Shown here: one piece after another, positions 21,331-31,799 of the stretch
Layout of the letters: every line of letters begins with the position of its first letter
Numbering within the stretch: the stretch's first letter is position 1
Assembly: GCA_964059195.1 (NCBI GenBank)
Contig: CAXKWD010000009.1
Span: forward strand, 146,811,890-146,875,889
Origin: Ectobius pallidus
Taxonomy: Eukaryota > Arthropoda > Insecta > Blattodea > Ectobiidae
DNA length: 64,000 nt
Direction of reading: 5' to 3'
Position numbers and translations under genes: made by a program
Notes under the pieces: generated by a model
What the model was told of the DNA's origin: nothing
What the model saw: the letters and a program-made list of their open reading frames with translations, nothing else
The model's database searches: none

Positions 21331-21721
21331 AGGCTAGTTTACACGATGACCCTAGGTTTCGTATCTAATTTCATGAAAGTGATTTCGTGAAACTAATTAC
21401 ACCCATTTTCTTCAAACCTAATTCCAGGGCAAACCCACGTTTCATCTTATTTCTGAAGTTCAAGTTGCCGTAATCCCATACACACAAGAATCCAGGCATT
21501 TCAGTTTCCTCACCTACCCACTTCATTTTACAAAATGCGAACAAGCTAAATAAGCGTATAATCTCAAAATTACCATAATAATTTCGTGAATAGTTGGAAT
21601 CAGCCGAAACTGCATAGTGTCGTAACTCATTGTCACCAGTACATCTCGCACTTGTGCATTCAAGTAAAAAACAGTTGCAAAACTTAGTTATGAAACCTAA
21701 TTTCGTTGTGTAAACTAGCCT
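21331..21721. mobile_element. TIR element in intron 1 of OR gene C
   Basis: Terminal inverted repeats (aggctagtttacacga... and its complement) bound about 390 bp. A close relative lies at the equivalent place in gene A (59336-59724), while gene B lacks it. The superfamily is uncertain, as I could not define the target duplication. The minus-strand ORF inside has no recognised domain. Confidence 0.7.
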
Positions 21722-21839
21722 TTTGAAAGTAAAATTCTGCACCTAATAATTCATGCGGGTGAAATTTTTATACATTTATTTTATAAAAATGAAATGTTAA
21801 GAGTTACGACACTTGTGACACCATGAAGCAATGATATAC

Positions 21840-22084
21840 CTGAGAAAGAAATGCGGCCACATGATATTAACTATGGTTATCCCAGCCCTCATAGTTTCGA
21901 CAACCTCTTCTAGGTCATCTGAATTTTTGACGACATTGAGAACCATGCCGATGAATGAAAGGTACATGGACATGATAGCAAAGATCCTGTAGACATTATA
22001 CCAAGGTGACTTAACCTCCGATATGGGGACAGCCCCAATGAAAAACATTCTCCGGAGTGCTGTGAACCGGTCGTCGTACGCCAT
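21840..22084 (-). CDS. Odorant receptor gene C, exon 1
   Basis: A 245-bp first exon, with ATG at 22084 and the donor AG/GTATAT, ending after two bases of a codon. It encodes an N-terminus with LRRMFFIGAVP, a first membrane segment around YRIFAIMSMYLSFIGMVLNV, and NSDDLEEVVETMRAGITIVN. It is the same length and phase as exon 1 of genes A and B and has no disablement. The gene as a whole lacks exons 3-6. Confidence 0.85.
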
Positions 22085-22253
22085 ACTCAGTAACTGTGCA
22101 TGGAAATGGCGTGCTTCTGCATACTTACAAAGGAACTATGACCATTCAATTATTCAAAAAATGTACTTCAAATTTCTTTATTTCCACTTACAAGTTGACT
22201 ATGTTGCTTTTCTTCCTCAACATATCTGAGTCATTGTACATTATTTATAGAGG
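22085..22253 (-). promoter_or_regulatory. Conserved 5' flank of OR gene C
   Basis: This flank is conserved with 36180-36323 and 60089-60240, including the leader TTACTGAGTATGG at the start codon and TA-rich blocks (acatatgttgag, cttataa). It may hold the 5' UTR and core promoter. Here a hAT-like insertion begins only 170 bp upstream of the start codon and separates it from more distal conserved DNA. Confidence 0.4.
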
Positions 22254-22489
22254 CAGTGGCGGCTCGTGTATAGACACTGTGGAACTGCAGCACCCCTTAT
22301 TTCCACTTGATATTATCGATATTATTTAATACAATGAGTCATTTTTCTATAATTCTTTTTGAAGTGAAACTTCTTTAGCCGTGGTAGGGGTAAGTCCAGA
22401 GCTTGTGTCACGCTCAAAAATCGTCAAGAATTTAGTGAGGTGTAATGAAACTGACTGCACAGAAAACAATCAACTCAATGATTAGGCTT

Positions 22490-22755
22490 ATCCAAAATTT
22501 AAAAAATTTAAAATTAAAAATTAAAAAATCCAAAATTTAAAAATCTAAAAATCTAAAAGAAATATAGAAAATCCAAAATTTAAAAAAATCCAAAAAATAA
22601 AAACAATTATAAATCCAAATTTTCAAAATTAAAAAATCAAAGATCCAAAATTAAAAAGTCAAAAAATCCAAAATTTAAAAAATCCAAAATTTAAAAAATC
22701 CAAAAATTAAAAATTTTAAAAATAAAAAAATTCAAAATTTCAAAAATTCAAAAAT
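22490..22755. repeat. AT-rich (aaaatccaaaattt)n repeat
   Basis: About 265 bp of irregular repeats of aaaaatccaaaatttaaa. Noncoding; expansion inside the hAT-like element. Confidence 0.8.
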
Positions 22756-22769
22756 CTAAAAGACAAACT

Positions 22770-23290
22770 TTGTTGAGGAGTGCAGCAAAGAACGCTGATA
22801 ACGTTCAGCTGCTTTGATGCTTTGGTAGCTTATCCCAACAGGACAACCATAAAAAACCACTGTGACATTGCTACCAAAGTGCCTATGGACGTAATCCACG
22901 TAGTTTTGGCAGACTACCTGCAATGTGGCTTCACTTGACTTGGTCCAAACAACCCTATGCAACAGAAACCCACCATTAATGACATTGCATTTTCTGGTAC
23001 CAAAGTCTACGTCTTCACCCACGATAGGTAGGGATGCATCATACTGCATTGCTTTTCACCCTTTATGCATTCCTTCTTCTGCGAAGAGAGACATGGGGAT
23101 GGGGCGAGTTCATACTTGAACAAGTTCCTGAGGTCAGCCTCTGATTGTTTGATTATGCACACTCGTTGGAATAGAGTGAGTGGGTCTACTGTGAACTTTT
23201 TGTCCTTGATTTTCAGAGAATAGGAAAGAGATGCCAGAGTAACCTCCTTATCCTTCCTCTTCAACTTCAAGTCTTCAAAATTCCATTCTC
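22770..23290 (-). pseudogene. Broken gene of an uncharacterised transposon-linked family
   Basis: Two overlapping frames on the minus strand (about 23270-23007, then about 23049-22770) read as one protein after a frameshift. The first part has TVDPLTLFQRV and LRNLFKYELAPSPC; the second has GFLLHRVVW, CQNYVDYVHRHFGSNVTVVF and GISYQSIKAAERYQRS. From memory this layout resembles a family of proteins of unknown function often seen in repeats of insects and cnidarians, but I cannot name a domain. Its position inside a hAT-like element suggests it came with it. No function is assigned. Confidence 0.5.
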
Positions 23291-23520
23291 CATACAGGGC
23301 TTACATTACATTATGTAATATTATTAAAGGCCTTGAATAAGGGCACAAATATTTTTGTTAAAATGAAATGTAGACAGTGCTTTTCCTCGTGTATTGAAGG
23401 CTAAGTATGCAAAATTTCATCGAGATTCGAATAAAACTGCAGAAGTTGTAAAGAAAGACAAACACCCACAACTCTCTCTCTCTCTATATATATATGTATG
23501 TACGGTATGTATATATACAG

Positions 23521-24300
23521 GGTGTCTCAAAATGAATATCGGGGTTTTAAGGCTTTGTAGAATTTAGTACATTTAACATACAATTATAAATAATACATCA
23601 AATAAAAGAGCAGCTCAAACAGTTTCCTACAAGTATTCAATGTGAGCACCATTCATCACATGGCACAAATGGAGTAGATAGGCGAGTTCTTCCCAAACCT
23701 TGATCAGTGTGTCTGGAGTAATTGTTGCAACAACTGCTTCAATCCTGTGTCTTAAGTCGGGTAGGTCAGTTGGTAGTGGCGGCACATACACTTGATCCTT
23801 TATGAATCCCCAAAGGTAAAAATCACATGGCGTCAGATCGGGTGAACGTGGAGGCCATGCGAAATATGCTCTGTCATCTGGCTCCTTCTGGCGGTCGGAT
23901 ACAACATTGTTTAACCATTCGCGTACTGAATGATGCCAGAGAAGTGGTGCACCATCTTGCTGCCAAATACCACGTTCTCTGGTTCAGCTTCTTCGAATTG
24001 AGGAAAGAGCCATAGTTGTAGTGCATCAAGATAAGAATTTCCAATTACACTTGCTTCAAGGAAAAAGAAGGGCCCATAAACTTTCCGCCGGGATATGGCA
24101 CAAAAAAATTCAATTTAGGAGAGTTTCATTGCAACTATACCATCTCGTGGGAATTTTCGGGTCCCCAGATGCGAACATTATGAGTACCAACAAAACTGTT
24201 TGAGTTGCTCTTTCATTTGATGTATTATTTATAATTGTATGTTAAATGTACTAAATTCTACGAAGCCTAAAAACCCCGATATTCATTTTGAAGCAACGTG
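23521..24300 (-). mobile_element. Defective IS630/mariner-type element with long TIRs
   Basis: Inverted repeats of about 85 bp (left 23521-23606, right 24215-24300, sharing aaaatgaatatcggggtttt) enclose the C-terminal part of a transposase on the minus strand. It is nested in the hAT-like element. Confidence 0.85.
23640..24180 (-). pseudogene. IS630/mariner-type transposase, C-terminal half
   Basis: On the minus strand, in shifting frames, it encodes NVRIWGPENSHEM at the start, EASVIGNSYLDALQLWLFPQ, a QDGAP-type motif before LLWHHSVREWLNNV, and AWPPRSPDLTPCDFYLWG with the final catalytic residue region, ending near NGAHIEYL. This is the catalytic half of a DDE transposase related to the mariner/IS630 group. 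The N-terminus is missing and there are several frameshifts and stops, so it is dead. Confidence 0.75.
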
Positions 24301-24313
24301 TATATATGATGGC

Positions 24314-24512
24314 GTTAAAGCCGAAGTGGTGTAAGTCATGTTTTAAAATTTTTTAACATAAGTATTGAAATGTTATACACGATATATATATATACCTATA
24401 TACGTAGGTGGGAAGACAATATTAGGAGAGATTATTATAATGCATCTAAGAAAACCTTCTGTTTCTCTAAATGCATAAAACATGACTTACACCACTTTGG
24501 CTTTAACCCTCT
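24314..24512. mobile_element. MITE with ~35-bp inverted repeats
   Basis: Inverted ends (gttaaagccgaagtggtgta and its near-complement) bound about 200 bp flanked by TATA-rich DNA. No coding capacity; superfamily unknown. Confidence 0.65.
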
Positions 24513-24529
24513 CATATATATTCATATAT

Positions 24530-24860
24530 ATAGGTATTCAAGAATACCTAGAATCTGACATACAAATAGAATAGAACAACTTAGTGCAAATAATTACATG
24601 ATGTAAAAAGGTAAGAAACTAGTGTAAACTATACTTTGTTCATTTAGTGTTACTCAGGTTGTAGTATTAGTATAACAATTGACTTGTATAATTTTATGTT
24701 TATAAGGTTGTAAATAATTATAGATTGAATTAGCATAGCTTAGAATTGTTATTGATAAGTATTAATGTTGTTGATAAGTATTAATGTAAATAGCTTACAT
24801 GACCGATTGCAGTTTGTACTGCCTAAAGGTCTAACAAATAAATATGAAATATGAAAATAT
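24530..24860 (+). mobile_element. LINE 3' UTR fragment
   Basis: Noncoding sequence ending in aataaatatgaaatatgaaaa after a long AT-rich stretch resembles the 3' end of a LINE. No protein part remains. Confidence 0.4.
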
Positions 24861-25675
24861 TGAATTTGTAATGCTGATTACTATAATACTGAGGGAGGGG
24901 TGGGAAGAGGGGGTGGAGGAAGAGGGTCATAGATATTCCAAGATGTTGATATTAATGAGTGACTAACATAATTAACATTTAAATTATGGTAATAAATAGT
25001 TATAGGGCCAAAACCTTCGTTTTTCGGATGTTTTTTCACATTTCGAGAAACTTTGTCTAACTTTGATCGGCCGTATCTCGGTTAATATTTGGTCTACAAA
25101 TTCGTTTTATCAAGCAAATTTTAGAAAATTTAATGCTCTACAACTTTGTATTATGCTATGGTGCACAAATTATGCTTAGTTTACGAGATATAAGCGAAAA
25201 ACTGAAAAAGTCCAAACATTTTGAGGTTTTTGCCCCTCCCCCAAGTTAGCACAGGGTCCTCGAGGTCGAAAACTTAGGATAGACATCCTAGAGTACCCCC
25301 AAATAAACTGTAAAAATTTCATTAACTTCGGAATATTTTCCAGCTAACCCCCTATTTTTCATTATATCGACTGGACTATTAAAGGAAAATTTAACCATGG
25401 CAGATCAAGGATAAAATTATTGAGCTTTTTGCAGAAATTAAAACAAGAAGAATGGATTTCATTTTTAAACAAATAGACTGAGCTCGAACTGTAGCAATTT
25501 AAATTAAAGTAAGTAAACATTTTTTATTTTGTTTTTTAGGGTATTATCAAGATTCTGAATAAGTTTTCTTTTTATATATGCAAGTTTCCTTTTACACAAT
25601 ATTGAAACAAAGGCTAACAATTTTCAGGAGCAGCACCCCCACTAATTTTAGCTATGAGCCGCCACTGTATATAGG

Positions 25676-26065
25676 TTGAAGTTTATGAAATGACTACATT
25701 CGCTAATATACGAATTCTCTTTATTTCTAGTAGTGCTATGGATAGTAGAACATTTATTTTATAAGTGGCCACTACATTTTGTACAAAGAAGGCAGCTTAC
25801 TGATGACAGTTTAAGGATATCACTCACCTTGCTAGCAACCCACTCTTTTACAAGTTTTGAATAACACAGAAGAAACCTTGTGAAGCCACTTAGATAAAAT
25901 GGTGGCAATTGAAAGGCTCTTAGATTTAGCAGATGTTCACACTCCCATGCAATTTGTTCACAAGTTTCTTGAACTCTGGAATATGTCTCTCATTTTAATT
26001 TCTCTATTTATTTAAATGAAATACTTTCAATAACATTCAGTATGTGATGCAGAAAACTAAAAGGG
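25676..26065 (-). other. Conserved upstream block R, copy C
   Basis: Paralogous blocks lie 5' of exon 1 of all three receptor genes (here, 37047-37450 and 60241-60640). In this copy a minus-strand frame reads RVQETCEQIAWECEHLLNL and FYLSGFTRFLLCYSKLVKEW, then meets a donor-like AG/GTGAGT at about 25825. In the other copies this frame is broken by a 14-base gap. It could be a decayed exon, an untranslated exon or regulatory DNA; I cannot assign a function. Confidence 0.45.
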
Positions 26066-26077
26066 ACTATTTGTCAG

Positions 26078-26376
26078 AGACCACCGTCTAGCGTCGCTGA
26101 CTATAGATCCATAGGCCCGGGTTCGATCCCCAGTACCTCCTCGGATTTTTCTGATGGTGTTAGGTCTGAAACGGGGTGCACTCAGCCTCGTGATTCAAAT
26201 TGAGGAGCTACTTGATAGAGAAGTAGCGGCTCCGGTCATGGAAACCACCATTAATGACTGTGGGTGTCAGCATGCTGACCATATGCCCCCAAATCCTGCC
26301 ATCTGCATATGGTAGATGATGCAACGGTTGGGTGGTAGGCCTTGTTCCTAAAGGGATTTAGTGCCATGAAATTTTT
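26078..26376 (+). repeat. tRNA-derived SINE with 12-bp target duplication
   Basis: It lies between perfect copies of actatttgtcag (26066-26077, 26377-26388) and has a B box gggttcgatcccc. The paralogous positions near 37.46 and 60.65 kb lack it, confirming insertion after the duplication. Confidence 0.85.
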
Positions 26377-26469
26377 ACTATTTGTCAGATGCTTACAGGT
26401 GTGACATTTAGACTTCATAATCTATCACTTAAAACTTTTATCTCAAATATACAACAGCATGTTTAAAAT

Positions 26470-27720
26470 TATAATCAATAAAACTGGACATCAGAATCCT
26501 TTACTTACTTACTTACTCAATGGCAATAGACAATTCCTAAGCAATCTAAAGGAATTTTATCTATTTTATGGAACCCGCGCTTACCTGAGCCCGCCATTCA
26601 ACCCTATTCTGTGCTAACTCCATCCAACCATCCCTCGCAAATCCTACTTCCCTTAAATGTATCCTAATATTGTCCTTCTGCCTACATCTAGGTCTTCCAA
26701 GTGGTCTTTTCCCTTGGGGTCTCCCACTAAACATTTTGGGAAAACCGAACTTTGCGCCCCATGCGAGTCCCTCACTCCAACTCTCTAACTCCCTCCCCTA
26801 GCGGCGGCATTTGAACTACTAGTAGCGACGGTGGCGCCATCTCTTAATGAACTGACGAAACAGAAAAATAATTGATTTCTTCTTTATTCTCTTCTTCTCT
26901 TCCTTTCCCGTCTCCTTCCTCTCTTCCTCTCACCTCACCTACCTATTTGAGACCTATTCCTAATAGTAAATTTTGGATCGACCGGGATTTGAACCCGGGA
27001 CCCCTAGCATTATGGATAGGAGTCTTGACCACTACGCTACGAGTGAATGTTGAGCACTGAAGGAAGCTTTCGTGTATTAGAGTTATGTTAGGGGGATTTC
27101 ATGAGTGTTAACGCAAGAATTGGTTTTTATAATTTTGAGATATTTTGTTAGTTATGAAAAGAGTAGTGTTGGTACAAGGGAATTTTCCTGCATCAATTAA
27201 GCCATATTTAATGTTATAATACGGGGGTTTATAATTGTGAAATATTATGTATGGTACAAGCGTATTTTTGTATTGTGAAATAGCCTATTTTGTTGCAAGG
27301 GTCGTTTTTATAATTGTGGAATTTTATGTGGAGGTGCAATGGGCTTTCTTTATTGTGAAATATTAGGTGACATATCAATTGCAATTATGCATTAGCGGCG
27401 TTGAGCAACGGCTACAGGCATGGTGGTATTCGTTGGGGGGAAGTGGAGCAGGCGGCACGCGGGAAGAAGCCGAGACGGGTGGAGGCTGCCAGGCGAGTGG
27501 CGAGTGGAAAGGGGAGCAGCAATGGGGCGCAAAGTTCTATTATGCCAACATTTTTGACATATATCTTTCCTCCCCGATGTGCGCAACATGTCCAGCCCAT
27601 TTCATCCTCATTGATTTAATTACACTTACAATATCCGGTGATAAGTACAGGTTATGAAGCTGTCTATATGCAGATTTCATCTCTCCTAGGATTGAATATT
27701 TTCCTAAGCCTCCTGTTCTC
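26470..27720 (-). pseudogene. LINE C-terminal tail split by an insertion, copy C
   Basis: The outer parts (26500-26740 and about 27545-27720) align with the continuous LINE tail at 37600-38060, which encodes RPEGKRPLGRPRCRREDNIR. Here it is split by about 800 bp of other DNA. The inner part contains a polypyrimidine tract, a tRNA-like head (26970-27045) and unassigned sequence to about 27545. Confidence 0.65.
26970..27045 (-). repeat. tRNA-like SINE head
   Basis: On the minus strand tagcgtagtggtcaagact is followed by a perfect T-arm-like cccgggttcaaatcccgg. The predicted acceptor ends do not pair, so I call it a SINE head rather than a tRNA gene. Confidence 0.55.
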
Positions 27721-28560
27721 AAACACTCTCAGATTATGTAAGGAGCCATGTCTTTCATCCATATTATCGGCAAGATACAGCAGCATTAAATGTTTAAAGC
27801 GTTTAATATTTTACTAAAATACCAAATTCTATGTAATGAAACATTCCTTAAGGTACCTCGCACACTGCACCCTGGAATATTACTTAAGTCAGAGAATTGA
27901 AAAATAAAAATAAAATTTTATTAAACTTTTATGAAAGAAAAGGTAATAATTCAACAGTATTCATTAAAGGCAAACCCAAAATCTCATTTTTAAACATTTT
28001 ACAGACATTTAATTTCCATTACGTGTATGACAAAATTTCTTACACATGTGACAGAGTGAACCCAGATGGAACTATATTATGTACTTTGAATTTAAAATCA
28101 TAATTTTAATATTCTGAGGGATGTAAAATGAACATAGATCTACTGAATATTTTTATCTTTAAATAACTTCAATTTGTACTGGTAACTTGTCCACACAACC
28201 AATGAGTCGATTGTATATCAATCTGGTATTGAGCTGAAAGTTTTCTACAAAGTCAAAGTTCATTGTGATTTTGAAATGCTCATTCTCTTTTCATTAGACA
28301 TTCTTGACGAAACATGTTCTGCTTACTACAAAATAATCCCTTCTCTCTCTGTTACGCTCTTGTTCTCTCCAAATTTTAATTCTTGTACTCCTCTAGATTT
28401 TTTTTCTAAGTTTTCTTGCTCCATTTTTTGTTTTTACCTATAACCTTGAACACCGGTGTCCGTAGAAATTTTGTCAAGGGGAGGCAAATGAACAAGTTAC
28501 TGTCAGCACGACGACATCACAATGCTACTACTACTACTACTACTACTATTACAACCACTT
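27721..28560. repeat. Duplicated 5' flank, copy C
   Basis: Aligns along its length with 38000-38800 (shared aacatagatctactgaatat and ggtgtc..gtagaaattttgtcaagg). It is part of the segmental duplication carrying the OR genes. No gene recognised. Confidence 0.65.
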
Positions 28561-28587
28561 CGTTCTTCTTATTATTATTATTATTAT

Positions 28588-28619
<32 letters not shown>

Positions 28620-28624
28620 TCTGT

Positions 28625-29015
28625 ATCTGTATCTGGTACCCTATGATCCCCAGGTGGGGCGAAGGGTCCTCCAAGTGGAGGTTTCATTACCTTTTTCTAA
28701 TTTTGATATGCTTATTTTCCGAGAGAGGGTAGAAGGAAAGGTGGTAAGCCCATCGCCTCGCAACCCCCCTCTGGAAACTAAGTATTTCTTGGACGTGAAA
28801 GGGTCGAGAAATGTTGTCCAGAGGCTCTAATTTAGGCTTGGAGTTCTTTTACGTGCTGTAAATCTACGACATGGGACCCCCAGCTTAAAGTCCCTCCCGG
28901 AGGACTCCGTGCCCAGGATTTTTACGTCCTGAAAAATCCATCGACCGCGACCGGGTTTGATCCCGCACCCTGCGGATCTAGAGGCGGGCACGCTACCTCT
29001 AGACCACCGTGACCG
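28625..29015 (-). repeat. tRNA-derived SINE in a microsatellite
   Basis: Inserted in a (TAG/TTA)n tract. On the minus strand the head has ggtggtctagaggtagcgtg and the B-box-like gggatcaaaccc. The duplicate at 38.8 kb lacks it. Part of the same family occurs at 61640-61725. Confidence 0.7.
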
Positions 29016-29209
29016 ACAGTAGTAGTAGTAGTATTTTTTATTTTTCATTTAAGTGACTATATTCAGATTTCTCCATTACAAACAAGTAATACTACATGCT
29101 ATTTGTTTTGTTGCTACATTTATAACTAGTTATCTACATCCTTAATCCTATAATTTTACATAATTGTTAATTAGCTATCTACAACTGTTTGAAATCTATA
29201 GATTAGACA

Positions 29210-29710
29210 AATTTTCAAAATTGCTTTAGGTATAGATTAAAAAATTGCTCTAGTGTCACTTTTCTCATTTCTATATCGTTTCTAAGAGTGGCCCTTTCAC
29301 ATTTTAAATTTTCGCAAGAATATATTAGGTGTTCCACTGTTTGCATGAGCAGAGGATTGTCTATTATTCCAACTCTGTTCTGGAATGATTTGATCTTGCC
29401 ATCTGATTTGATCTGGTCAGAATTGCAGCCAGTTCAGGTGTAATTTGTAGATTTTGTTTCATTCTTCATCGCACCAATGGAACAAAGGTCCTGCATTCAG
29501 CTCCTTTAATACTGTTTGACCACTCCTCCTGCCAGTTTTGAATCCCTTTTGAATGCAAAGAAACAGAACCTTTGGGAATTCAAGACTTTTATAATTCTTC
29601 TTACAGTTAAGGAGCGTAGACTGAAAAGTAGCTTTTGTGATGCTTTCTTGATTGGTGCTAGTACTTTTAAAATGAATAATTGGGTGCTCCTTTGACCAAT
29701 GAATAGGGAT
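29210..29710 (-). pseudogene. R1-like LINE C-terminal fragment, copy C
   Basis: The minus strand shows a degraded zinc-finger-like tail (a FLNRVGIIDNPLC-type stretch), aligning with 41683-42130. Stops and frameshifts are frequent. It serves as the empty-site reference for insertions at 39352, 40876 and 41149. Bases 29711-29987 are unassigned. Confidence 0.6.
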
Positions 29711-29987
29711 GGTAGATTTTCACAATCGCGATAAATGTTAAGTGTCCCCCCTACGTAAACGACTCTACAACAAACTAGGTAAAATTAGAAAAAAGAAGAA
29801 GAAATAACAATATGTGCTATATCAATTGAAATAAAGAAAATTTCATTAATTGTTGCTAGAACACTGCAGTGGCTGTTTACAATAATGTATGGAAAAGCTT
29901 CTCTCTACCTCCATTGAAATAATTTATGCATATTTATTCATATTGAAAACAAATAACATCTCCTGGATTTAGTTTGTGTCAGTAATG

Positions 29988-30210
29988 CAGCGGTTCCCAA
30001 ACTTTTTGTCCTGGGACACAATTTCACTTACAAATTTTTTTCGCGACCCACTACTACATAACGATAACCAATAGGCTATATAAAATAAAGCACATGTTTT
30101 TTCATATGCCTTTCAATAGTTTTATTGTGTTCAAATGCCTTATATTTCTCATATTGAAAACAAGTTTAATTTTCCCGCCCTTTTCGCGACCCATAGTTTG
30201 GGAACCACTG
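29988..30210. mobile_element. hAT-type MITE
   Basis: A 223-bp element with ends cagcggttcccaaacttttt and a near-complement (gtttgggaaccactg), a common hAT-MITE terminus. Flanking octamers CAGTAATG and CAGTTCAT match at six of eight positions. Confidence 0.75.
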
Positions 30211-30218
30211 CAGTTCAT

Positions 30219-31608
30219 TCATTCATGGTACTTCTGCCTTACGGCAGGTCTACACTCCCATGTAAAATTCTATTTTCCAGCTCCTTCTATTTTCTGCTGC
30301 ATCCTTTAACTCTCCATAATTTCTTTTCTTCTTGATGTCATCCAGTATCTCAATTCTTCTTCTTCCTAGTCTTCTCTTTCCTTCTATTTTTCCTTCTATG
30401 GCATCTAGCGAGTCCTCTTCTTCTCATAATGTGTCCCATCCAGTTGGCTTTTCTCACTCTCACATCTTGCAAGATGTGTCTCTTTTCTTCCACTCTTCTT
30501 AAAACTTCTTCATTTGTGATTCTATCCGTCCATCGAATCCTCTCCATCCTCCTCCAACACCACATCTCGAAGCTCTCCAGATATTTCTTTTCTCTTTTCC
30601 TGAGTGTCCATGTTTCGGCTCCATACAAAGCTACACTCCAAACGTAGCATCTCATCAGTTTTTTTCTTAGCTGCAAATTTAGTTTTCCTGTGAGGCTATT
30701 TTAGCCATAGCAATCCTTTCTCTGCTTTCTTTGGTGCATTGGGCATCTCTGGTGATCATGCTTCCTAAATAACGGAATTGGGACACATTATCTAGCACTC
30801 TGTTCTCTATCAAACACCTAAGTGGTTCTTCTGTCATTGGAATCATCATGACTTTTGATTTGTCTGTATTTATCTTCATCCCATATATTTTTCCAATCTC
30901 CACCAACCGATCCAGCATTCTTTGTAATTCTTTTTCTGATTTTGCCATAAGTACTACATCATCAGCATATTTTATGTTATTTATGATACGTCCTCCTACT
31001 TTAAAATCTCCCATTCCTTCCAAAGCTTCATTCATTAACCATTCTCCATATATATTGAACAGAGTGGGTGACAAGCAGCAACCTTGTCTTACTCCTCTTC
31101 CTATGATTGTGCTTTTAGTTTCTGCTCCATTTTCTCGAATCTTCACTTTTTGTCCCATATACAGATTCTTGATCAGCCTTCTATCTCTCCAATTGACTCC
31201 GATTTGTTTTAGAATTCTCAATAGCTTTTCCCATTTTACTCTGTCGAAAGCCTTTTGCCAATCGATGAAACAAGTACAAATTTTTTCATTGACATCTAAT
31301 ACTCTTTCAGAGATAATTCTCATGAATCCTATAGCATCTCTGGTTCCTTTTCCTTTTCTAAAGCCAAATTGTTCTTCTCCTAGATTTTCTTCCATTTTCT
31401 GTTCCAGTCTTCTGTTTAGTATTCTTGCTATTATTTTTGCTGTGTGTGAAATTAGGCTTATTGTTCTAAATTCTTCACATTTCTTTGCTTGTGGCTTCTT
31501 CTTTATTGTGACCATAGTCACATCTAAAATGTCTTCCGGCCATTCTCCACTTATATATATATTCCGGACATTCCATGTTCCAATCCTGAAGTTATTAAAG
31601 TTATTCTT
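30219..31608 (-). mobile_element. RTE-like LINE inserted in OR gene B exon 3
   Basis: A minus-strand LINE with a short ATGAATGAATG-type 3' end near 30219. It begins with the first residues of an endonuclease (FRIGTWNVR), jumps by internal deletion to the reverse transcriptase, and includes a C-terminal part after one frameshift. Its 5' end abuts OR exon 3 sequence exactly where similarity to gene A stops. Confidence 0.8.
30350..31608 (-). pseudogene. RTE-like reverse transcriptase, internally deleted and frameshifted
   Basis: The main frame (about 31590-30679) contains EEFRTISLISHTAKIIARIL, FGFRKGKGTRDAIGFM, the first catalytic site FIDWQKAFDRV, GVRQGCCLSPTLFNIY and YADDVVLMAKS. A frameshift near 30680 leads into the C-terminal frame (30676-30350) with LYGAETWTLRK and RKANWMGHIMRR. 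Most of the endonuclease is missing, so the copy cannot move by itself. Motif wording is closest to the RTE clade in my memory. Confidence 0.8.
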
Positions 31609-31724
31609 ATACTCTGGATTGAGATGTGCAGTTTCTGTAACTGAGTGCATCCCACAGCAACTAGGACGGCATATAGAGACATCACTCCGAAAATTATGCT
31701 TGCCATTGCCACACTCCCAATTCC
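31608..31724 (-). pseudogene. Odorant receptor gene B, exon 3 remnant
   Basis: After a GGCAG acceptor the minus strand encodes IIFGVMSLYAVLVAVGCTQL and QKLHISIQSI in the frame expected from exon 2, matching residues 177 onward of gene A. Similarity ends at about 31608 with the start of the RTE-like insertion. The remaining third of the exon (equivalent to LVRCIKQHQEIK) is not seen on the far side, nor are exons 4-7. This is the disabling lesion of gene B. Confidence 0.82.
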
Positions 31725-31799
31725 CTGCCAGCAAATAAAAGTAAATATTAACTGAAAATACAGAGAAGGCAGGTGAAATAGGCATACAAATTATACAAA

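Larger units (their letters stand above)
22254..25667. mobile_element. hAT-like element carrying nested transposons
   Basis: Twelve-base terminal inverted repeats (CAGTGGCGGCTC) with flanking TATAGAGG (22246-22253) and TATATAGG (25668-25675), a 7/8 match, point to hAT. The paralogous flanks of genes A and B (near 60.24 and 37.05 kb) are continuous there, confirming an insertion. It contains an AT-rich repeat, a broken unknown gene, a defective mariner-type element, a MITE and a LINE 3' end. Bases about 24870-25620 hold no recognised gene. Confidence 0.75.

Noticed and set aside
26970..27045. A tRNA gene
   Set aside because: The T-arm is excellent but the acceptor stem does not pair, and similar heads are followed by SINE bodies elsewhere.
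27367..27657. Overlapping ORFs on both strands with high GC
   Set aside because: They lie across an insertion boundary and a LINE tail; no coherent protein on either strand.
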